This document shows, piece after piece, positions 38,108 through 46,669 of a stretch of DNA of 64,000 nucleotides. The notes under the pieces are model-generated. The model ran no database searches and was not told where the DNA came from. It worked only from the letters and a program-made list of their open reading frames with translations. How positions within the stretch are numbered: the stretch's first letter is position 1; each line of letters starts with the position of its first letter. The translations under genes were made by a program, and so were the position numbers. The stretch spans positions 3,224,001-3,288,000 of the forward strand of contig NZ_JAPDPC010000001.1 of the NCBI RefSeq assembly GCF_026283945.1. Reading direction: 5' to 3'. Source of the stretch: Dyella humicola. GTDB lineage: Bacteria > Pseudomonadota > Gammaproteobacteria > Xanthomonadales > Rhodanobacteraceae.

Positions 38108-38881
38108 ATGCCTTGCTTCTCTGCTGTTTTGCCGCGCCGCGGCGGCTTCCTGCTGTTGTCCGCCTGCGCCAGCTTGCTCATCGCCAGCGTGGCCAGCGCG
38201 GCAACCCCACCCGCAGCGGATTTCAGCGGGGCCTGGCGGCTGGACGACCGCAACAGCGACACGGCTGACACGCTCACCGCCTCGCTGCGCACGGAGGCAC
38301 GCAAGGAGCAGGAAGCCAAGGAGCAGCAAGCTCCGGCATCGGCCTCTTCATCCTCGACACCACCCAGCAATAACGGCGGCGGACGCCACGGCAGCGGGAT
38401 GGGCCATGGTGGGATGGGCGGCGGCGGCACGGGCGGCGGGGGCATGGGAGGTGGCGGCATGGGTGGCGGTGGCCATGGCCGGCACGGCGGTGGCGATCAG
38501 CCCGGCAACAAGAGCCCCACCGCCGACAAAGACCCCCTCGCAACGGCCACTTTCCCGATGCCGCCCTTGCTGAAGGTCGACTCGGTCCTGCTCGTGCAGC
38601 AGGACCCGAAGACCTTCCAGATTCATCTGAACGACGGCAGCCAGCTGACCGGCAAGCTCGACAGCCAGGCGCGGCAATCGCTCAACGGCAACGCCATGGT
38701 GCGGGGCCACGTCGACGCGGGACGACTCATGTTCTCGATCGAATACGCCGACGGCTCCCGACTCGACCAGACCTGGCAGCTGTCTGCCGATGGCCAGCAG
38801 ATGATCGTCACCGGTGCATGGAAAGTACCTACGCTGGAGCAGCCGGTGACCTTCAAGCGCACCTACGTCGGGCTGCACTGA
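38108..38881 (+). CDS. Glycine-rich exported protein of unknown function
   Basis: 257 residues from ATG 38108. A signal peptide (cleavage likely after ASVASA, residue 31) is followed by DFSGAWRLDDRNSD. Then come a charged helical piece (LRTEARKEQEAKEQQ), a Ser/Pro linker and a low-complexity Gly/Met/His segment of about 40 residues built on GGMGGGG units. The C-terminal part (LLKVDSVLLVQQDPKTFQI, GQQMIVTGAWKV, FKRTYVGLH) looks like a small beta-domain. I recognise no characterised family. The His/Gly/Met segment could bind metal, but that is only a guess. A perfect terminator follows. Confidence 0.85.
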   Translation: MPCFSAVLPRRGGFLLLSACASLLIASVASAATPPAADFSGAWRLDDRNSDTADTLTASLRTEARKEQEAKEQQAPASASSSSTPPSNNGGGRHGSGMGHGGMGGGGTGGGGMGGGGMGGGGHGRHGGGDQPGNKSPTADKDPLATATFPMPPLLKVDSVLLVQQDPKTFQIHLNDGSQLTGKLDSQARQSLNGNAMVRGHVDAGRLMFSIEYADGSRLDQTWQLSADGQQMIVTGAWKVPTLEQPVTFKRTYVGLH

Positions 38882-38887
38882 AACGAG

Positions 38888-38911
38888 AAAGGCAGCCCAA
38901 GGGCTGCCTTT
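38888..38911. terminator. Bidirectional terminator between convergent genes
   Basis: AAAGGCAGCCC (38888-38898), AA, GGGCTGCCTTT (38901-38911): a perfect 11-bp palindrome with A- and T-tracts at its ends. It serves the glycine-rich protein gene (+) and the DUF4870 gene (-). Confidence 0.88.
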
Positions 38912-38931
38912 CCATCCCTCATGAAGGGCGA

Positions 38932-39372
38932 CTATTTGATCAGGCGCAACGTAAACGGATAGCGGTAACGCACGCCTTCGTTGGCGCGGATCGCCGCGAT
39001 GATGGTGAACACCAACCACGCCACCCCGACCACCAAGCCAATGGGAATCGCCAATACCACACCCAGTCCCAGGGTCATCAGCGTCAAGAGGAACAAGGCG
39101 ATGCCGACGATGGCAATGGTGATGTTGAAGTTCAGCGCTTCCTTGCCCTGATCGTTCACGAAGGGCATGGAGTCCTTCTTCACCAGCCAGATGATCAGCG
39201 GACCAATGAAGCAGCCCCAGCCAAACCAGTGGCCGGTCACGATGCAACCCAGCAAGGCCGACAGATGAGCGAACATCGCCCATGTCCGCTCTTCGGCAGC
39301 AGGCGTGTCAGACGGCGACGATTGGGGCCCGTTCGACGGCGGCGGTACGACAGACTCGGGTGGAACGCTCAT
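38932..39372 (-). CDS. DUF4870 domain membrane protein
   Basis: 146 residues. A Pro/Ser-rich N-terminus of about 28 residues is followed by EERTWAMFAHLSALLG and three to four hydrophobic segments (GWGCFIGPLIIWLV, NITIAIVGIALFLL, LAIPIGLVVGVAWLVF). This is the DUF4870/Tic20-like small integral membrane family of unknown function. A strong ribosome site (AGGAGAT) precedes ATG 39372. It stands alone between a shared terminator and pmbA. Confidence 0.88.
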   Translation of the reverse strand: MSVPPESVVPPPSNGPQSSPSDTPAAEERTWAMFAHLSALLGCIVTGHWFGWGCFIGPLIIWLVKKDSMPFVNDQGKEALNFNITIAIVGIALFLLTLMTLGLGVVLAIPIGLVVGVAWLVFTIIAAIRANEGVRYRYPFTLRLIK

Positions 39373-39498
39373 GCGTACATCTCCTGGTCGTAAAAGCCTG
39401 ATTTTTTATAGCCGGCGCTAGAACCGGCACGCCGATCCTAGCAAGTACGCAGGAATTTGCCGACTAATAACCCATCCCCAGAACTACAGCCCGCGAGA

Positions 39499-40866
39499 CT
39501 ATTCGCCAGCGATGGTCATCTGCTCCAGCAGGATGGACCCGGTGAGGAGGTGCGAACGCGGATCGACGTCCGCCCCCACCGCCACGACGCCTGTGTACAT
39601 GTCGCGCAGATTGGCGGCGATGGTGATTTCTTCCACGGGATAGGCGATTTGCCCGTTCTCGACCCAGAACCCGGCGGCACCACGCGAGTAGTCGCCGGTA
39701 ATGGTTGACACGCCCTGCCCCATCACCTCGGTTACCAGCAACCCCGTACCCAGGCGCTTGAGCATGCCGGCGAAGTCCAGCTGCGTACCATCGTCCTGGC
39801 CTGGCTCAACGATGAGGTTGTGGATGCCGCCAGCATTACCGGTGGACTCCAACCCCAGCTTGCGCGCCGAGTAGCTGCCCAATACATAGCGCGCCAGCAC
39901 GCCGTTCTCGATCAGCGAACTGTCGCGCGTGGCGACACCTTCTGCATCGAATACGCCCGAACCCTGGCCACGCATCAAAAACGGCCGCTCCACGATATTC
40001 AGCCATGACGGCATCACCTGCTTGCCGACGTGATCGAGCAGGAAGCTGGCTCGCCGATACAGCGCACCGCCGCTGACTGCACTGACCAGATGGCCGATCA
40101 GGCCGCGGGCGACCTCCGGTGCAAACAGCACCGGACTCTGGCGTGTCGAAAGGCGCTGCGCACCCATGCGCGATAGCGTGCGCTGGGCTGCCTTGTCGCC
40201 GAGGGCCTGTGCGCTCATGAAGTCGTTCGCCGAACGCACGCTGTCGTACCAGTAATCCCGCTGCATGCCTTCCTCATCGCCTGCGATCAGCGACAGCGAC
40301 AGCGAATGCCGCGTCCCGCGTTCGCGGCCGAGGAACCCATGCGAGTTCGCATACACCGCCAGGCTCTCACCCATCTGCACGCCAGCACCGTCGGAATTGG
40401 TGATGCCCGCGTGCGCGCGGCCGGCGTCCTCTATGTCCTTGCCCAGGGCGATGGCCCCGGCGGTATCGATGCGCCATGGGTGCCACAGGTCCAGGTCGGG
40501 AAACACCGTGGCCATGCGTGCGGCGTCGGCCAGGCCGGCCGCCGGGTCTTCCTCGGTGAAACGGGCGATGGCGCAGGCCTGGTCCAGGGTGGCCTGGATC
40601 GAATCCGGATTGAGGTCGGCGGTGCTGGCCGAGCCCTTGCGCTGGCCGAAATAGACGGTCAGCCCAAAACCCCGGTCCCGCGTATGCTCGACCGTCTCCA
40701 CGTCACCGAGGCGCACGTTCACGCTCAGTCCCGTATCGATGCTGGCAGCCACTTCGGCCTGGCTGGCGCCAGCGGCCCGGGCGCGGCGGATCACGTCCTC
40801 GGCCAGTTGGGCCAGTCGATCCAGTTCTTCGAGGCTGCGGTCCTGGGTGCGGCTGAGTTCGGTCAC
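39499..40866 (-). CDS. pmbA: Metalloprotease subunit TldE (PmbA)
   Basis: 455 residues from GTG 40866, behind AGGAAG. The frame extends to an ATG at 40929, but a -10-like TATTCT (40894-40899 read on the minus strand) would then lie inside the gene, so the GTG is preferred. TldE forms a heterodimer with TldD that trims unfolded peptides, as shown in E. coli for microcin B17 leader removal and CcdA degradation. TldE lacks the zinc motif. Features: DTGLSVNVRLGDVETVEHTRD near the N-terminus, and GVFDAEGVATRDSSLIENGVL and VMGQGVSTITGDYSRGAAGFWVENG later. TldD lies at 43869-45308. Confidence 0.96.
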   Translation of the reverse strand: MTELSRTQDRSLEELDRLAQLAEDVIRRARAAGASQAEVAASIDTGLSVNVRLGDVETVEHTRDRGFGLTVYFGQRKGSASTADLNPDSIQATLDQACAIARFTEEDPAAGLADAARMATVFPDLDLWHPWRIDTAGAIALGKDIEDAGRAHAGITNSDGAGVQMGESLAVYANSHGFLGRERGTRHSLSLSLIAGDEEGMQRDYWYDSVRSANDFMSAQALGDKAAQRTLSRMGAQRLSTRQSPVLFAPEVARGLIGHLVSAVSGGALYRRASFLLDHVGKQVMPSWLNIVERPFLMRGQGSGVFDAEGVATRDSSLIENGVLARYVLGSYSARKLGLESTGNAGGIHNLIVEPGQDDGTQLDFAGMLKRLGTGLLVTEVMGQGVSTITGDYSRGAAGFWVENGQIAYPVEEITIAANLRDMYTGVVAVGADVDPRSHLLTGSILLEQMTIAGE

Positions 40867-40974
40867 GCGTGGGCTTCCTGGAGACTGACGGGTAGAATAC
40901 GCGGTCCGACCCGCGCAATTCCCAGACATGGGGGTGGCGCGGCCGAATGCAAAGAGCGTCCAGCGGAGAACGCC

Positions 40975-41223
40975 ATGTCACCGACAGCCGGCATCTACCG
41001 TCACTACAAGGGCCAGCGTTACCGCGTGCTGGGCACGGCCCGGCACAGCGAGACGATGGAGGAAGTAGTGGTCTACCAAGCACTCTATGGCGATTACGGT
41101 CTGTGGGTTCGCCCGGCCGCCATGTTTTGCGAAACCGTGGAAATGGACGGTGAACCGATTGCACGCTTTGCACTGGAACAGGCCGAGCCGGATCCGCTCG
41201 ACCGCCGCGACGCCACGCACTGA
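40975..41223 (+). CDS. DUF1653 domain protein
   Basis: 82 residues from ATG 40975, behind GCGGAGAA. It begins with a short lead and then GIYRHYKGQRYRVLGTARHS. The middle (EVVVYQALYGDYGLWVRPA) and the end (MFCETVEMDGEPIARF) match the DUF1653 family of small SH3-like proteins. Their biochemical role is unknown. Its upstream region is shared with the divergent pmbA, and darP follows 38 bp later on the same strand. Confidence 0.92.
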   Translation: MSPTAGIYRHYKGQRYRVLGTARHSETMEEVVVYQALYGDYGLWVRPAAMFCETVEMDGEPIARFALEQAEPDPLDRRDATH

Positions 41224-41261
41224 AAGCCAAGGCCGCTGGGCCTACTAGCTGGAACCATTCT

Positions 41262-41840
41262 GTGAACCGTAACTACACCGACGATCCCGAGCACGACTAC
41301 GGCCCCACGCGCACGCAACAGCGCCGCGACGCGCTGGCCGTGCTCGCGCTGGCCAATCAGCTGGTCGAACTGCCGGCGAGCAAGTTGGCCAAGCTGGACC
41401 TGCCCGAAGACGTGCAGCGCGAGATCGCGCAGACACGCCGCATTACTGCGCACATCGCGCATAAGCGGCAGCTGGCGTTCCTGGCGAAAGTCATGCGCCG
41501 TCACGATCCGGAAGTATTCGACGGCGTGCGTGCCGCGCTCGGCGTGAATCGCGAGCGCCAGCGCCAGGAAACAGCGGCGATGCATCGACTGGAAGCGATG
41601 CGCGATCGGCTGATCGCCGACGCCGACGCTGCGATCAGCGAGTTGATAACGCAGCATCCGAACGTCGATCGCCAACACCTACGCTCACTGGCTCGCCAGG
41701 CGAAAACCGAGCAGGAAGGCAATAAACCGCCGCGCGCCTACCGCGAAATTTTCCAGCTGCTCAAGCAGCTGGCTGACGACGAAGCGGATGAGTCCGATGA
41801 GCCAGATGATGTGGGTGGAGGCGACGAGGAAGCCCTCTAG
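41262..41840 (+). CDS. darP: Dual-action ribosomal maturation protein DarP (YjgA)
   Basis: 192 residues from a GTG start. A 50S-subunit-associated helical protein that helps late assembly of the peptidyl-transferase centre in E. coli. The conserved core is TRTQQRRDALAVLALANQLV, RITAHIAHKRQLAFLAKVMR and REIFQLLKQL. It usually ends soon after the last motif. Here an acidic tail ADDEADESDEPDDVGGGDEE is added. In E. coli yjgA neighbours pmbA (tldE), and the same pairing is kept here with DUF1653 in between. Confidence 0.95.
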   Translation: MNRNYTDDPEHDYGPTRTQQRRDALAVLALANQLVELPASKLAKLDLPEDVQREIAQTRRITAHIAHKRQLAFLAKVMRRHDPEVFDGVRAALGVNRERQRQETAAMHRLEAMRDRLIADADAAISELITQHPNVDRQHLRSLARQAKTEQEGNKPPRAYREIFQLLKQLADDEADESDEPDDVGGGDEEAL

Positions 41841-41885
41841 ATACCAGGCACGCCTCGGCTCCAAAGCGCCCCAGAAATACGTCAC

Positions 41886-41933
41886 CGTCATCCCAGCGAA
41901 AGGCACTGGACCCCAGCTTTCGCTGGGATGACG
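41886..41933. repeat. Perfect 17-bp hairpin repeat (CACCGTCATCCC type)
   Basis: CGTCATCCCAGCGAAAG (41886-41902), 14-nt loop, CTTTCGCTGGGATGACG (41917-41933). It shares its first half with the repeat at 33192. It lies between the convergent darP and the 73-aa gene. It has no T-run but may still block read-through. Confidence 0.85.
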
Positions 41934-41992
41934 ATGAGGCGAGATGGCGGTTAGGCGAGCGATCGGTGAAGTGCGACGACGTTGAGGTGGGA

Positions 41993-42214
41993 TCAACCCT
42001 TCGCACTGAACTGGGTGCAGCCATCCTCGGGCGATACCCAGCAATCGTGCAGCATGCAAAGCCGGCTGGCCGCGATGCTCGCGCCATAGGCCGATCCAAA
42101 CGAGGTCAGCCCCGGCATGCGCTGCTCTACCGCCCGCTGATCTTCCAGCCGGTGAACGCAACGCTCGCAAGATGCCGCCAACTTGCCAACTGGCGTGGCA
42201 TCGACGTCGCTCAC
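41993..42214 (-). CDS. Small Cys-rich protein coupled to the YeiH-family gene
   Basis: 73 residues. The GTG start at 42214 overlaps the TGA stop of the upstream exporter gene (GTGA), a sign of translational coupling. The protein reads SCERCVHRLEDQRAVEQRMP, then LTSFGSAYGASIAASRLCML, then HDCWVSPEDGC. Five cysteines (16, 19, 53, 58, 66) and His21 and His56 form CxxC and CMLHDC-type motifs suited to zinc or another metal. I recall similar small proteins in beta- and gammaproteobacteria but know no function. Automated callers could miss it because of the GTG start and a larger overlapping frame. Confidence 0.75.
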   Translation of the reverse strand: MSDVDATPVGKLAASCERCVHRLEDQRAVEQRMPGLTSFGSAYGASIAASRLCMLHDCWVSPEDGCTQFSAKG

Positions 42215-43632
42215 CCGCCCAGCCCGTTCCAGTACGACGCGAACACGTGCACGGACAGCACGTAGCCAATGATCACGTTCACCACCACGCCAGCGGTGAA
42301 CGCGAGCAGCGGCCTCCATCCCGTTGCACTGAGCGAGCGCAGACGCGTGGTGAGGCCGATGCTGAGAAAGCAGAACGTGAAGGCCCAGGTACGCAACGTG
42401 CTGATCGGCGCCACCAGGTCTGGCGTAACGATCTTGCGGTAATCGACCAGCGAGTAATGACTGGCGATCCACGTCACCAGCGCCGAAGCCAGCACGAAAC
42501 CCAGCACGAACTTCGGAAAGCGCGCCCAAATCTCGCGCACATCCGCTTTTGCCCTGACCCCATCGTCACCGGTATTCCAGCGCGTGGTGGCCACCCAGGC
42601 CAGCGTAAAGGCCCAGATGCCGATCCAGATGTCACGTCCCACCACCTTCATCAGCGTGAACGCCTGCACGGCGGCATCGGGCGCGCCGGCGATCGCACCG
42701 CCCGCGTTGCGCGCCGCATCGCCATAGGCCTGCGCGGCGGCGACGCCCGCTGCGTCCGCGAACTCGGATGTGCCAATCCATGCACCGGCCACGGCGGTCG
42801 ACAAACCCAACGCCCGTGACGCCAACGGCAGCACGAAAATCATCACGATCGCCCATACGACTACGAGCGTGATGGCCACCGAGGTGTCTTCCCTGCGCGC
42901 ACGAACCGCACCGCCGCTGGCAATCGCCGCTGAAACGCCGCACACCGCGCCACCGACGCCGAGTACCGCGGCAAAGCGCTTGTCGAGACCGAGTGCCTTG
43001 CCGGCGAAGAAGATCGTGAAGAAGGTGGCCAGCGAGACGATGGTCGCCTGTCCCACCGCCACCGGACCCGCCCACACCAGCAAAGTCAGCGGCAAGGTGG
43101 CGCCCAGCAGCACGATGCCCACCTTGATGTAGAACTCCACGCGCAGCCCGGACTGGAACCACTCAGGCAGCTTGACCGTGTTGGATACCAGCAGACCCAG
43201 CGCCAGCGCGAGTAGCGGCGCCTCGAGGTTGTAGCGCGACGCCTCGACCCATGCGGATGCGGTAAAGATCAACAACGACGTCACAAATAGCGTGAGGAAA
43301 GCGGGTAGAAAACGCGCCAACGAATGCCCCAGGACCGCAAGCCCGGTACCGAACAGCAAGGCGAACGCAGCGAACAGCGCGAGATAGTTCGGCCAGTGGG
43401 AAGCAATGCCCTGCCCGGCCTCGGCCAGCGTCTTCCACTTCGCCGGCGCCACCGCCAGCCATTTGAGGCTGCTGCCATGGGCGAACAGAGCCCACGCCAC
43501 CACGATCACCAGCAGGCCGATCCACACCGACCACCAGTCCTCGTTGGCAAAGACTCCCCACCGCGCAGGACGTGCAGCGGCGGCGCCTTGGGCACCGGCC
43601 TGACCCGGCAGAACACGTGTCGCTTCGCTCAT
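42211..43632 (-). CDS. YeiH/PSE-family putative sulfate exporter
   Basis: 473 residues from ATG 43632, behind AAGGG. About eleven hydrophobic segments. The family core (UPF0324/YeiH) shows as FYIKVGIVLLGATLPLTLL, VGGAVCGVSAAIASGGAVRA, AWIGTSEFADAAGVAAAQAYG and FTLMKVVGRDIWIGIWAF. YeiH proteins are annotated as putative sulfate exporters on thin evidence. This one is longer than E. coli YeiH (about 350), with an extra N-terminal pair of segments. It is translationally coupled to the 73-aa Cys-rich protein. Two palindromes lie upstream (43660-43716). Confidence 0.88.
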   Translation of the reverse strand: MSEATRVLPGQAGAQGAAAARPARWGVFANEDWWSVWIGLLVIVVAWALFAHGSSLKWLAVAPAKWKTLAEAGQGIASHWPNYLALFAAFALLFGTGLAVLGHSLARFLPAFLTLFVTSLLIFTASAWVEASRYNLEAPLLALALGLLVSNTVKLPEWFQSGLRVEFYIKVGIVLLGATLPLTLLVWAGPVAVGQATIVSLATFFTIFFAGKALGLDKRFAAVLGVGGAVCGVSAAIASGGAVRARREDTSVAITLVVVWAIVMIFVLPLASRALGLSTAVAGAWIGTSEFADAAGVAAAQAYGDAARNAGGAIAGAPDAAVQAFTLMKVVGRDIWIGIWAFTLAWVATTRWNTGDDGVRAKADVREIWARFPKFVLGFVLASALVTWIASHYSLVDYRKIVTPDLVAPISTLRTWAFTFCFLSIGLTTRLRSLSATGWRPLLAFTAGVVVNVIIGYVLSVHVFASYWNGLGG

Positions 43633-43659
43633 CGCAACGCCCTTCACCGAAAGCAAGAA

Positions 43660-43716
43660 CCGGACGTCCAGACGTCCGGGCGGCCAACGGGAAGGGCCGC
43701 AGCGGACACTGTCCGC
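43660..43716. promoter_or_regulatory. Two palindromes upstream of the YeiH-family gene
   Basis: CCGGACGTC-CA-GACGTCCGG (43660-43679) and GCGGACA-C-TGTCCGC (43702-43716). Both carry GGAC/GTCC half-sites and lie 28-84 bp upstream of the start, where a regulator could bind. No regulator gene is adjacent. They could also fold in the mRNA leader. Confidence 0.45.
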
Positions 43717-43868
43717 CTGCGACGATCCAAAGCGAAATAAGCTTTTGTTCTATGGATATGCCCGGTTCTTGACGGGAACCTCGCACATTTTCATACGGAC
43801 GTGGCCCACCCACTAAAGATGCCGGCTTCTCGGGAAAACCGCCGTCAGCATGCGCCAGCCATCGAGGA

Positions 43869-45308
43869 TCAGGACGCCGTACCACCCACCGTCATCGCAT
43901 CGACCTTGAGCGTGGGCTGGCCCACGCCGACCGGCACGCTCTGGCCATCCTTGCCGCAGACGCCGACGCCTTCGTCCAGCGCCAGATCGTTGCCGATCAT
44001 CGATACACGGGTGAGCACATCCGGGCCGGAGCCGATCAGGGTAGCGCCCTTGACCGGGCGCGTTACCTTGCCGTCTTCGATCAGGTAGGCCTCACTGGCC
44101 GAGAACACGAACTTGCCGTTGGTGATATCCACCTGGCCGCCACCGAAGTTGACCGCATAGATGCCTCGCTTCACCGAGCGGATGATCTCCTGCGGATCGT
44201 GCTGGCCGGCGAGCATGTAGGTATTGGTCATGCGCGGCATCGGCAGCTGCGCGAATGATTCGCGACGACCGTTGCCGGTGGTTGCCACGCCCATCAGGCG
44301 TGCGTTGAGCTTGTCCTGCATATAGCCCTTGAGGATGCCGTCCTCGATGAGCGTAGTGCATTCGGTAGGCGTGCCCTCGTCGTCCACGCTGAGCGAGCCA
44401 CGGCGACCCGCGAGGGTGCCATCGTCGACGACGGTGACGCCCGGGGCGGCCACGCGCTGGCCGATGCGACCGGCAAACGCCGAGCTGCCCTTGCGATTGA
44501 AATCGCCTTCCAGGCCATGGCCGATGGCCTCGTGCAACAGCACACCCGGCCAACCAGGGCCGAGCACCACCGGCATGCTGCCGGCGGGCGCGTCGACCGC
44601 ATCCAGGTTCACCAGGGCCTGGCGCACGGCTTCATCGGCAAAGGCCAGCGCGCGACCGTTGTCGATCAGCTCACGGTAGCCATAGCGGCCACCACCACCG
44701 GCACTGCCCTGCTCGCGACGGCTGCCCTGTTCGGCGATCACCTGCACATTCAGACGCACCAGCGGGCGCACGTCGGCGGCCAGCGTGCCGTCGGAGGCGG
44801 CCACCAGCACCGTATCCATGGTCGCGGCCAGGCTGACGATCACCTGCTTCACGCGCGGATCGCGCGAACGCGCATACGCGTCCACTTCGCGCAGCAGGGC
44901 GATCTTTTCCGGGTTGGGCAGGCTTTCGACCGGATCGATCGCCGGATAAAGCTGCCGGACCCCGTTCAGCGCCAGCGGCTTGCCGGCGCCGTTACCACCC
45001 TGGGCGATCGCTCGCGCTGCCTTGGAGGCTTCCAGCAGCTGCGGCAGCACGATCTCATCGGAATACGCGAAGCCGGTCTTTTCACCGCTGATGGCGCGTA
45101 CGCCCACGCCCTGCTCGATCGAATGGCTACCGTCCTTGACGATGCCCTCCTCCAGGACCCAGGACTCGCTGCGCGAATGCTGGAAATACAGGTCGGCGGC
45201 GTCGATGGACGGCCCCATCAACTGGCTGAACACGCGATCAAGGTCGTTGGCGGCGAGGCCACCGGGTGCCAGCAAACGACGTTCAACCTGCGCGATCAGG
45301 GAATCCAT
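43869..45308 (-). CDS. tldD: Metalloprotease TldD
   Basis: 479 residues, the E. coli length. The catalytic partner of TldE, it has the zinc motif [18 protein letters not shown] (His259, Glu260, His263) with a third ligand expected near the C-terminus. The N-terminal part carries [20 protein letters not shown] and [18 protein letters not shown], and the C-terminal part [20 protein letters not shown]. In E. coli the neighbouring order is rng-yhdP-tldD. The same order is kept here, but a sterol-desaturase-family gene is inserted on the opposite strand. Confidence 0.97.
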   Translation of the reverse strand: MDSLIAQVERRLLAPGGLAANDLDRVFSQLMGPSIDAADLYFQHSRSESWVLEEGIVKDGSHSIEQGVGVRAISGEKTGFAYSDEIVLPQLLEASKAARAIAQGGNGAGKPLALNGVRQLYPAIDPVESLPNPEKIALLREVDAYARSRDPRVKQVIVSLAATMDTVLVAASDGTLAADVRPLVRLNVQVIAEQGSRREQGSAGGGGRYGYRELIDNGRALAFADEAVRQALVNLDAVDAPAGSMPVVLGPGWPGVLLHEAIGHGLEGDFNRKGSSAFAGRIGQRVAAPGVTVVDDGTLAGRRGSLSVDDEGTPTECTTLIEDGILKGYMQDKLNARLMGVATTGNGRRESFAQLPMPRMTNTYMLAGQHDPQEIIRSVKRGIYAVNFGGGQVDITNGKFVFSASEAYLIEDGKVTRPVKGATLIGSGPDVLTRVSMIGNDLALDEGVGVCGKDGQSVPVGVGQPTLKVDAMTVGGTAS

Positions 45309-45456
45309 GAAATCTCAACCATGTGGAAAGGACCAGACTTCAGCAAATGGGGGTTGCCTGCCGCGGTTTAAAGCCTGTTGCCGATGCTGCCGAGTCCGCT
45401 GAACAGCTACCATGCGGCCCAACCATGCCCCCTACGCCCAGGTGAAGGACCACTCG

Positions 45457-46662
45457 ATGAGCGACGTTTCAAAGCACAAGCTGACCCAACAGGTGATCGA
45501 CCGTACCCTCAAGGCGCCGATCGAGGAGACCCGCGAACTGCTGCAGCGGGACGGCGAGCTCAAGCCGGGCCTGGGCAAGATCAGCAGCGTCGTCGCGCTC
45601 TCGCTCGGCTTCCTCAGCCTGCTCGGCGTGCTTGCCTTCCATTTCCCTGAATATCTGACGACACCGGATCTGCGCCACAAGTATTCGGTCGACACCTTGC
45701 GCCAGCTGCTGCTGGTCGCCCTGCTGGTAGCGGGCGGCATGTCTCTCGCCAACATCATCCTGGGTCGCATGCGCCGCTTGAGCATGGTCGCTTTTGCGCT
45801 GGTGATCGTGGCCACCGTGCTGGGCGGGTCGCGCGTACCGGTAGGCGACTTTCCCGACCACACGCCTTACATCGGCTTGGACTGGTTCATCCTCGATCTG
45901 CTCGGCTCGACCCTGGTGTTCGTGGTGATCGAAAAGCTGTTTCCGCTATACAAGGGCCAGAGTCTTTTCCGTAAGGAATGGCAGACCGACCTAAAGCATT
46001 TTGCGGTGAACCATTTCATCGTGGGCCTGGCCTTGCTGGTGGTCAACTTTCTGCTGCATCACCTGTTCGGCTGGCTGGTGCGCAGCGACTTCCAGCAATT
46101 CGTGCAGCACATCCGTTTCGTACCGCAGTTGCTGCTATGCGTTCTGGTCGCGGATCTTGCGCAGTACTGGGCGCATCGCGCTTACCACGAGGTGCCGTTC
46201 CTGTGGCGTTTCCATGCGGTGCATCACAGCGTCAAGACGATGGACTGGCTGGCCGGGTCACGCCAGCACATGTTCGAGCTGATCGCCACGCGCGTATGCG
46301 TACTGGCACCCCTGTACATACTCGGCTTCAGCGAAGCGGTGATGAATGCCTACATCATCGTGGTGGGCTTCCAGGCGGTGTTCAATCACGCCAACGTGCA
46401 TCTGCGCTGGGGGCCGCTGAAGTACGTCATCGTGACGCCTAACTTCCACCACTGGCATCACGCCTCCGACGACGAGGCCATCGACCGCAACTATGCCGCA
46501 CACTACGCGTTTCTCGATTACCTGTTCGGTACGGCCGTGAAGTCGCCGAAGAAGTTCCCGGAGCGCTACGGTGTGGTCGGCGACTACATGCCGGATGGCT
46601 TCGTCCGGCAGCAACTGTTCCCGTTCCGCGGCAGCACCAAGCCGCGAGATCCTGAGGCGTGA
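45457..46662 (+). CDS. Sterol desaturase/fatty acid hydroxylase family protein
   Basis: 401 residues from ATG 45457, behind AAGGA. Several hydrophobic segments and the three His boxes of non-haem di-iron membrane oxidases: HRAYH (HxxxH), HAVHH (HxxHH) and HHWHH, with the conserved WRFHAVHHS and NHANVHLRWG around them. The family hydroxylates or desaturates sterols, fatty acids, carotenoids and alkylglycerols. The substrate here is unknown. About 120 extra N-terminal residues hold two additional membrane segments. It diverges from tldD and converges on yhdP with only 7 bp between stops. Confidence 0.92.
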   Translation: MSDVSKHKLTQQVIDRTLKAPIEETRELLQRDGELKPGLGKISSVVALSLGFLSLLGVLAFHFPEYLTTPDLRHKYSVDTLRQLLLVALLVAGGMSLANIILGRMRRLSMVAFALVIVATVLGGSRVPVGDFPDHTPYIGLDWFILDLLGSTLVFVVIEKLFPLYKGQSLFRKEWQTDLKHFAVNHFIVGLALLVVNFLLHHLFGWLVRSDFQQFVQHIRFVPQLLLCVLVADLAQYWAHRAYHEVPFLWRFHAVHHSVKTMDWLAGSRQHMFELIATRVCVLAPLYILGFSEAVMNAYIIVVGFQAVFNHANVHLRWGPLKYVIVTPNFHHWHHASDDEAIDRNYAAHYAFLDYLFGTAVKSPKKFPERYGVVGDYMPDGFVRQQLFPFRGSTKPRDPEA

Positions 46663-46669
46663 GCAAGCT

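Noticed and set aside
38391-38490. Tandem GGNGGC-like repeats that could look like a short repeat array
   Set aside because: They are codons of the glycine-rich segment in a clear exported protein; no spacers and no CRISPR structure.
41685-42529. Longer overlapping minus-strand frames around the 73-aa gene
   Set aside because: The N-terminal part of the long frame is antisense/out-of-frame exporter sequence; only the part from GTG 42214 looks like a protein.
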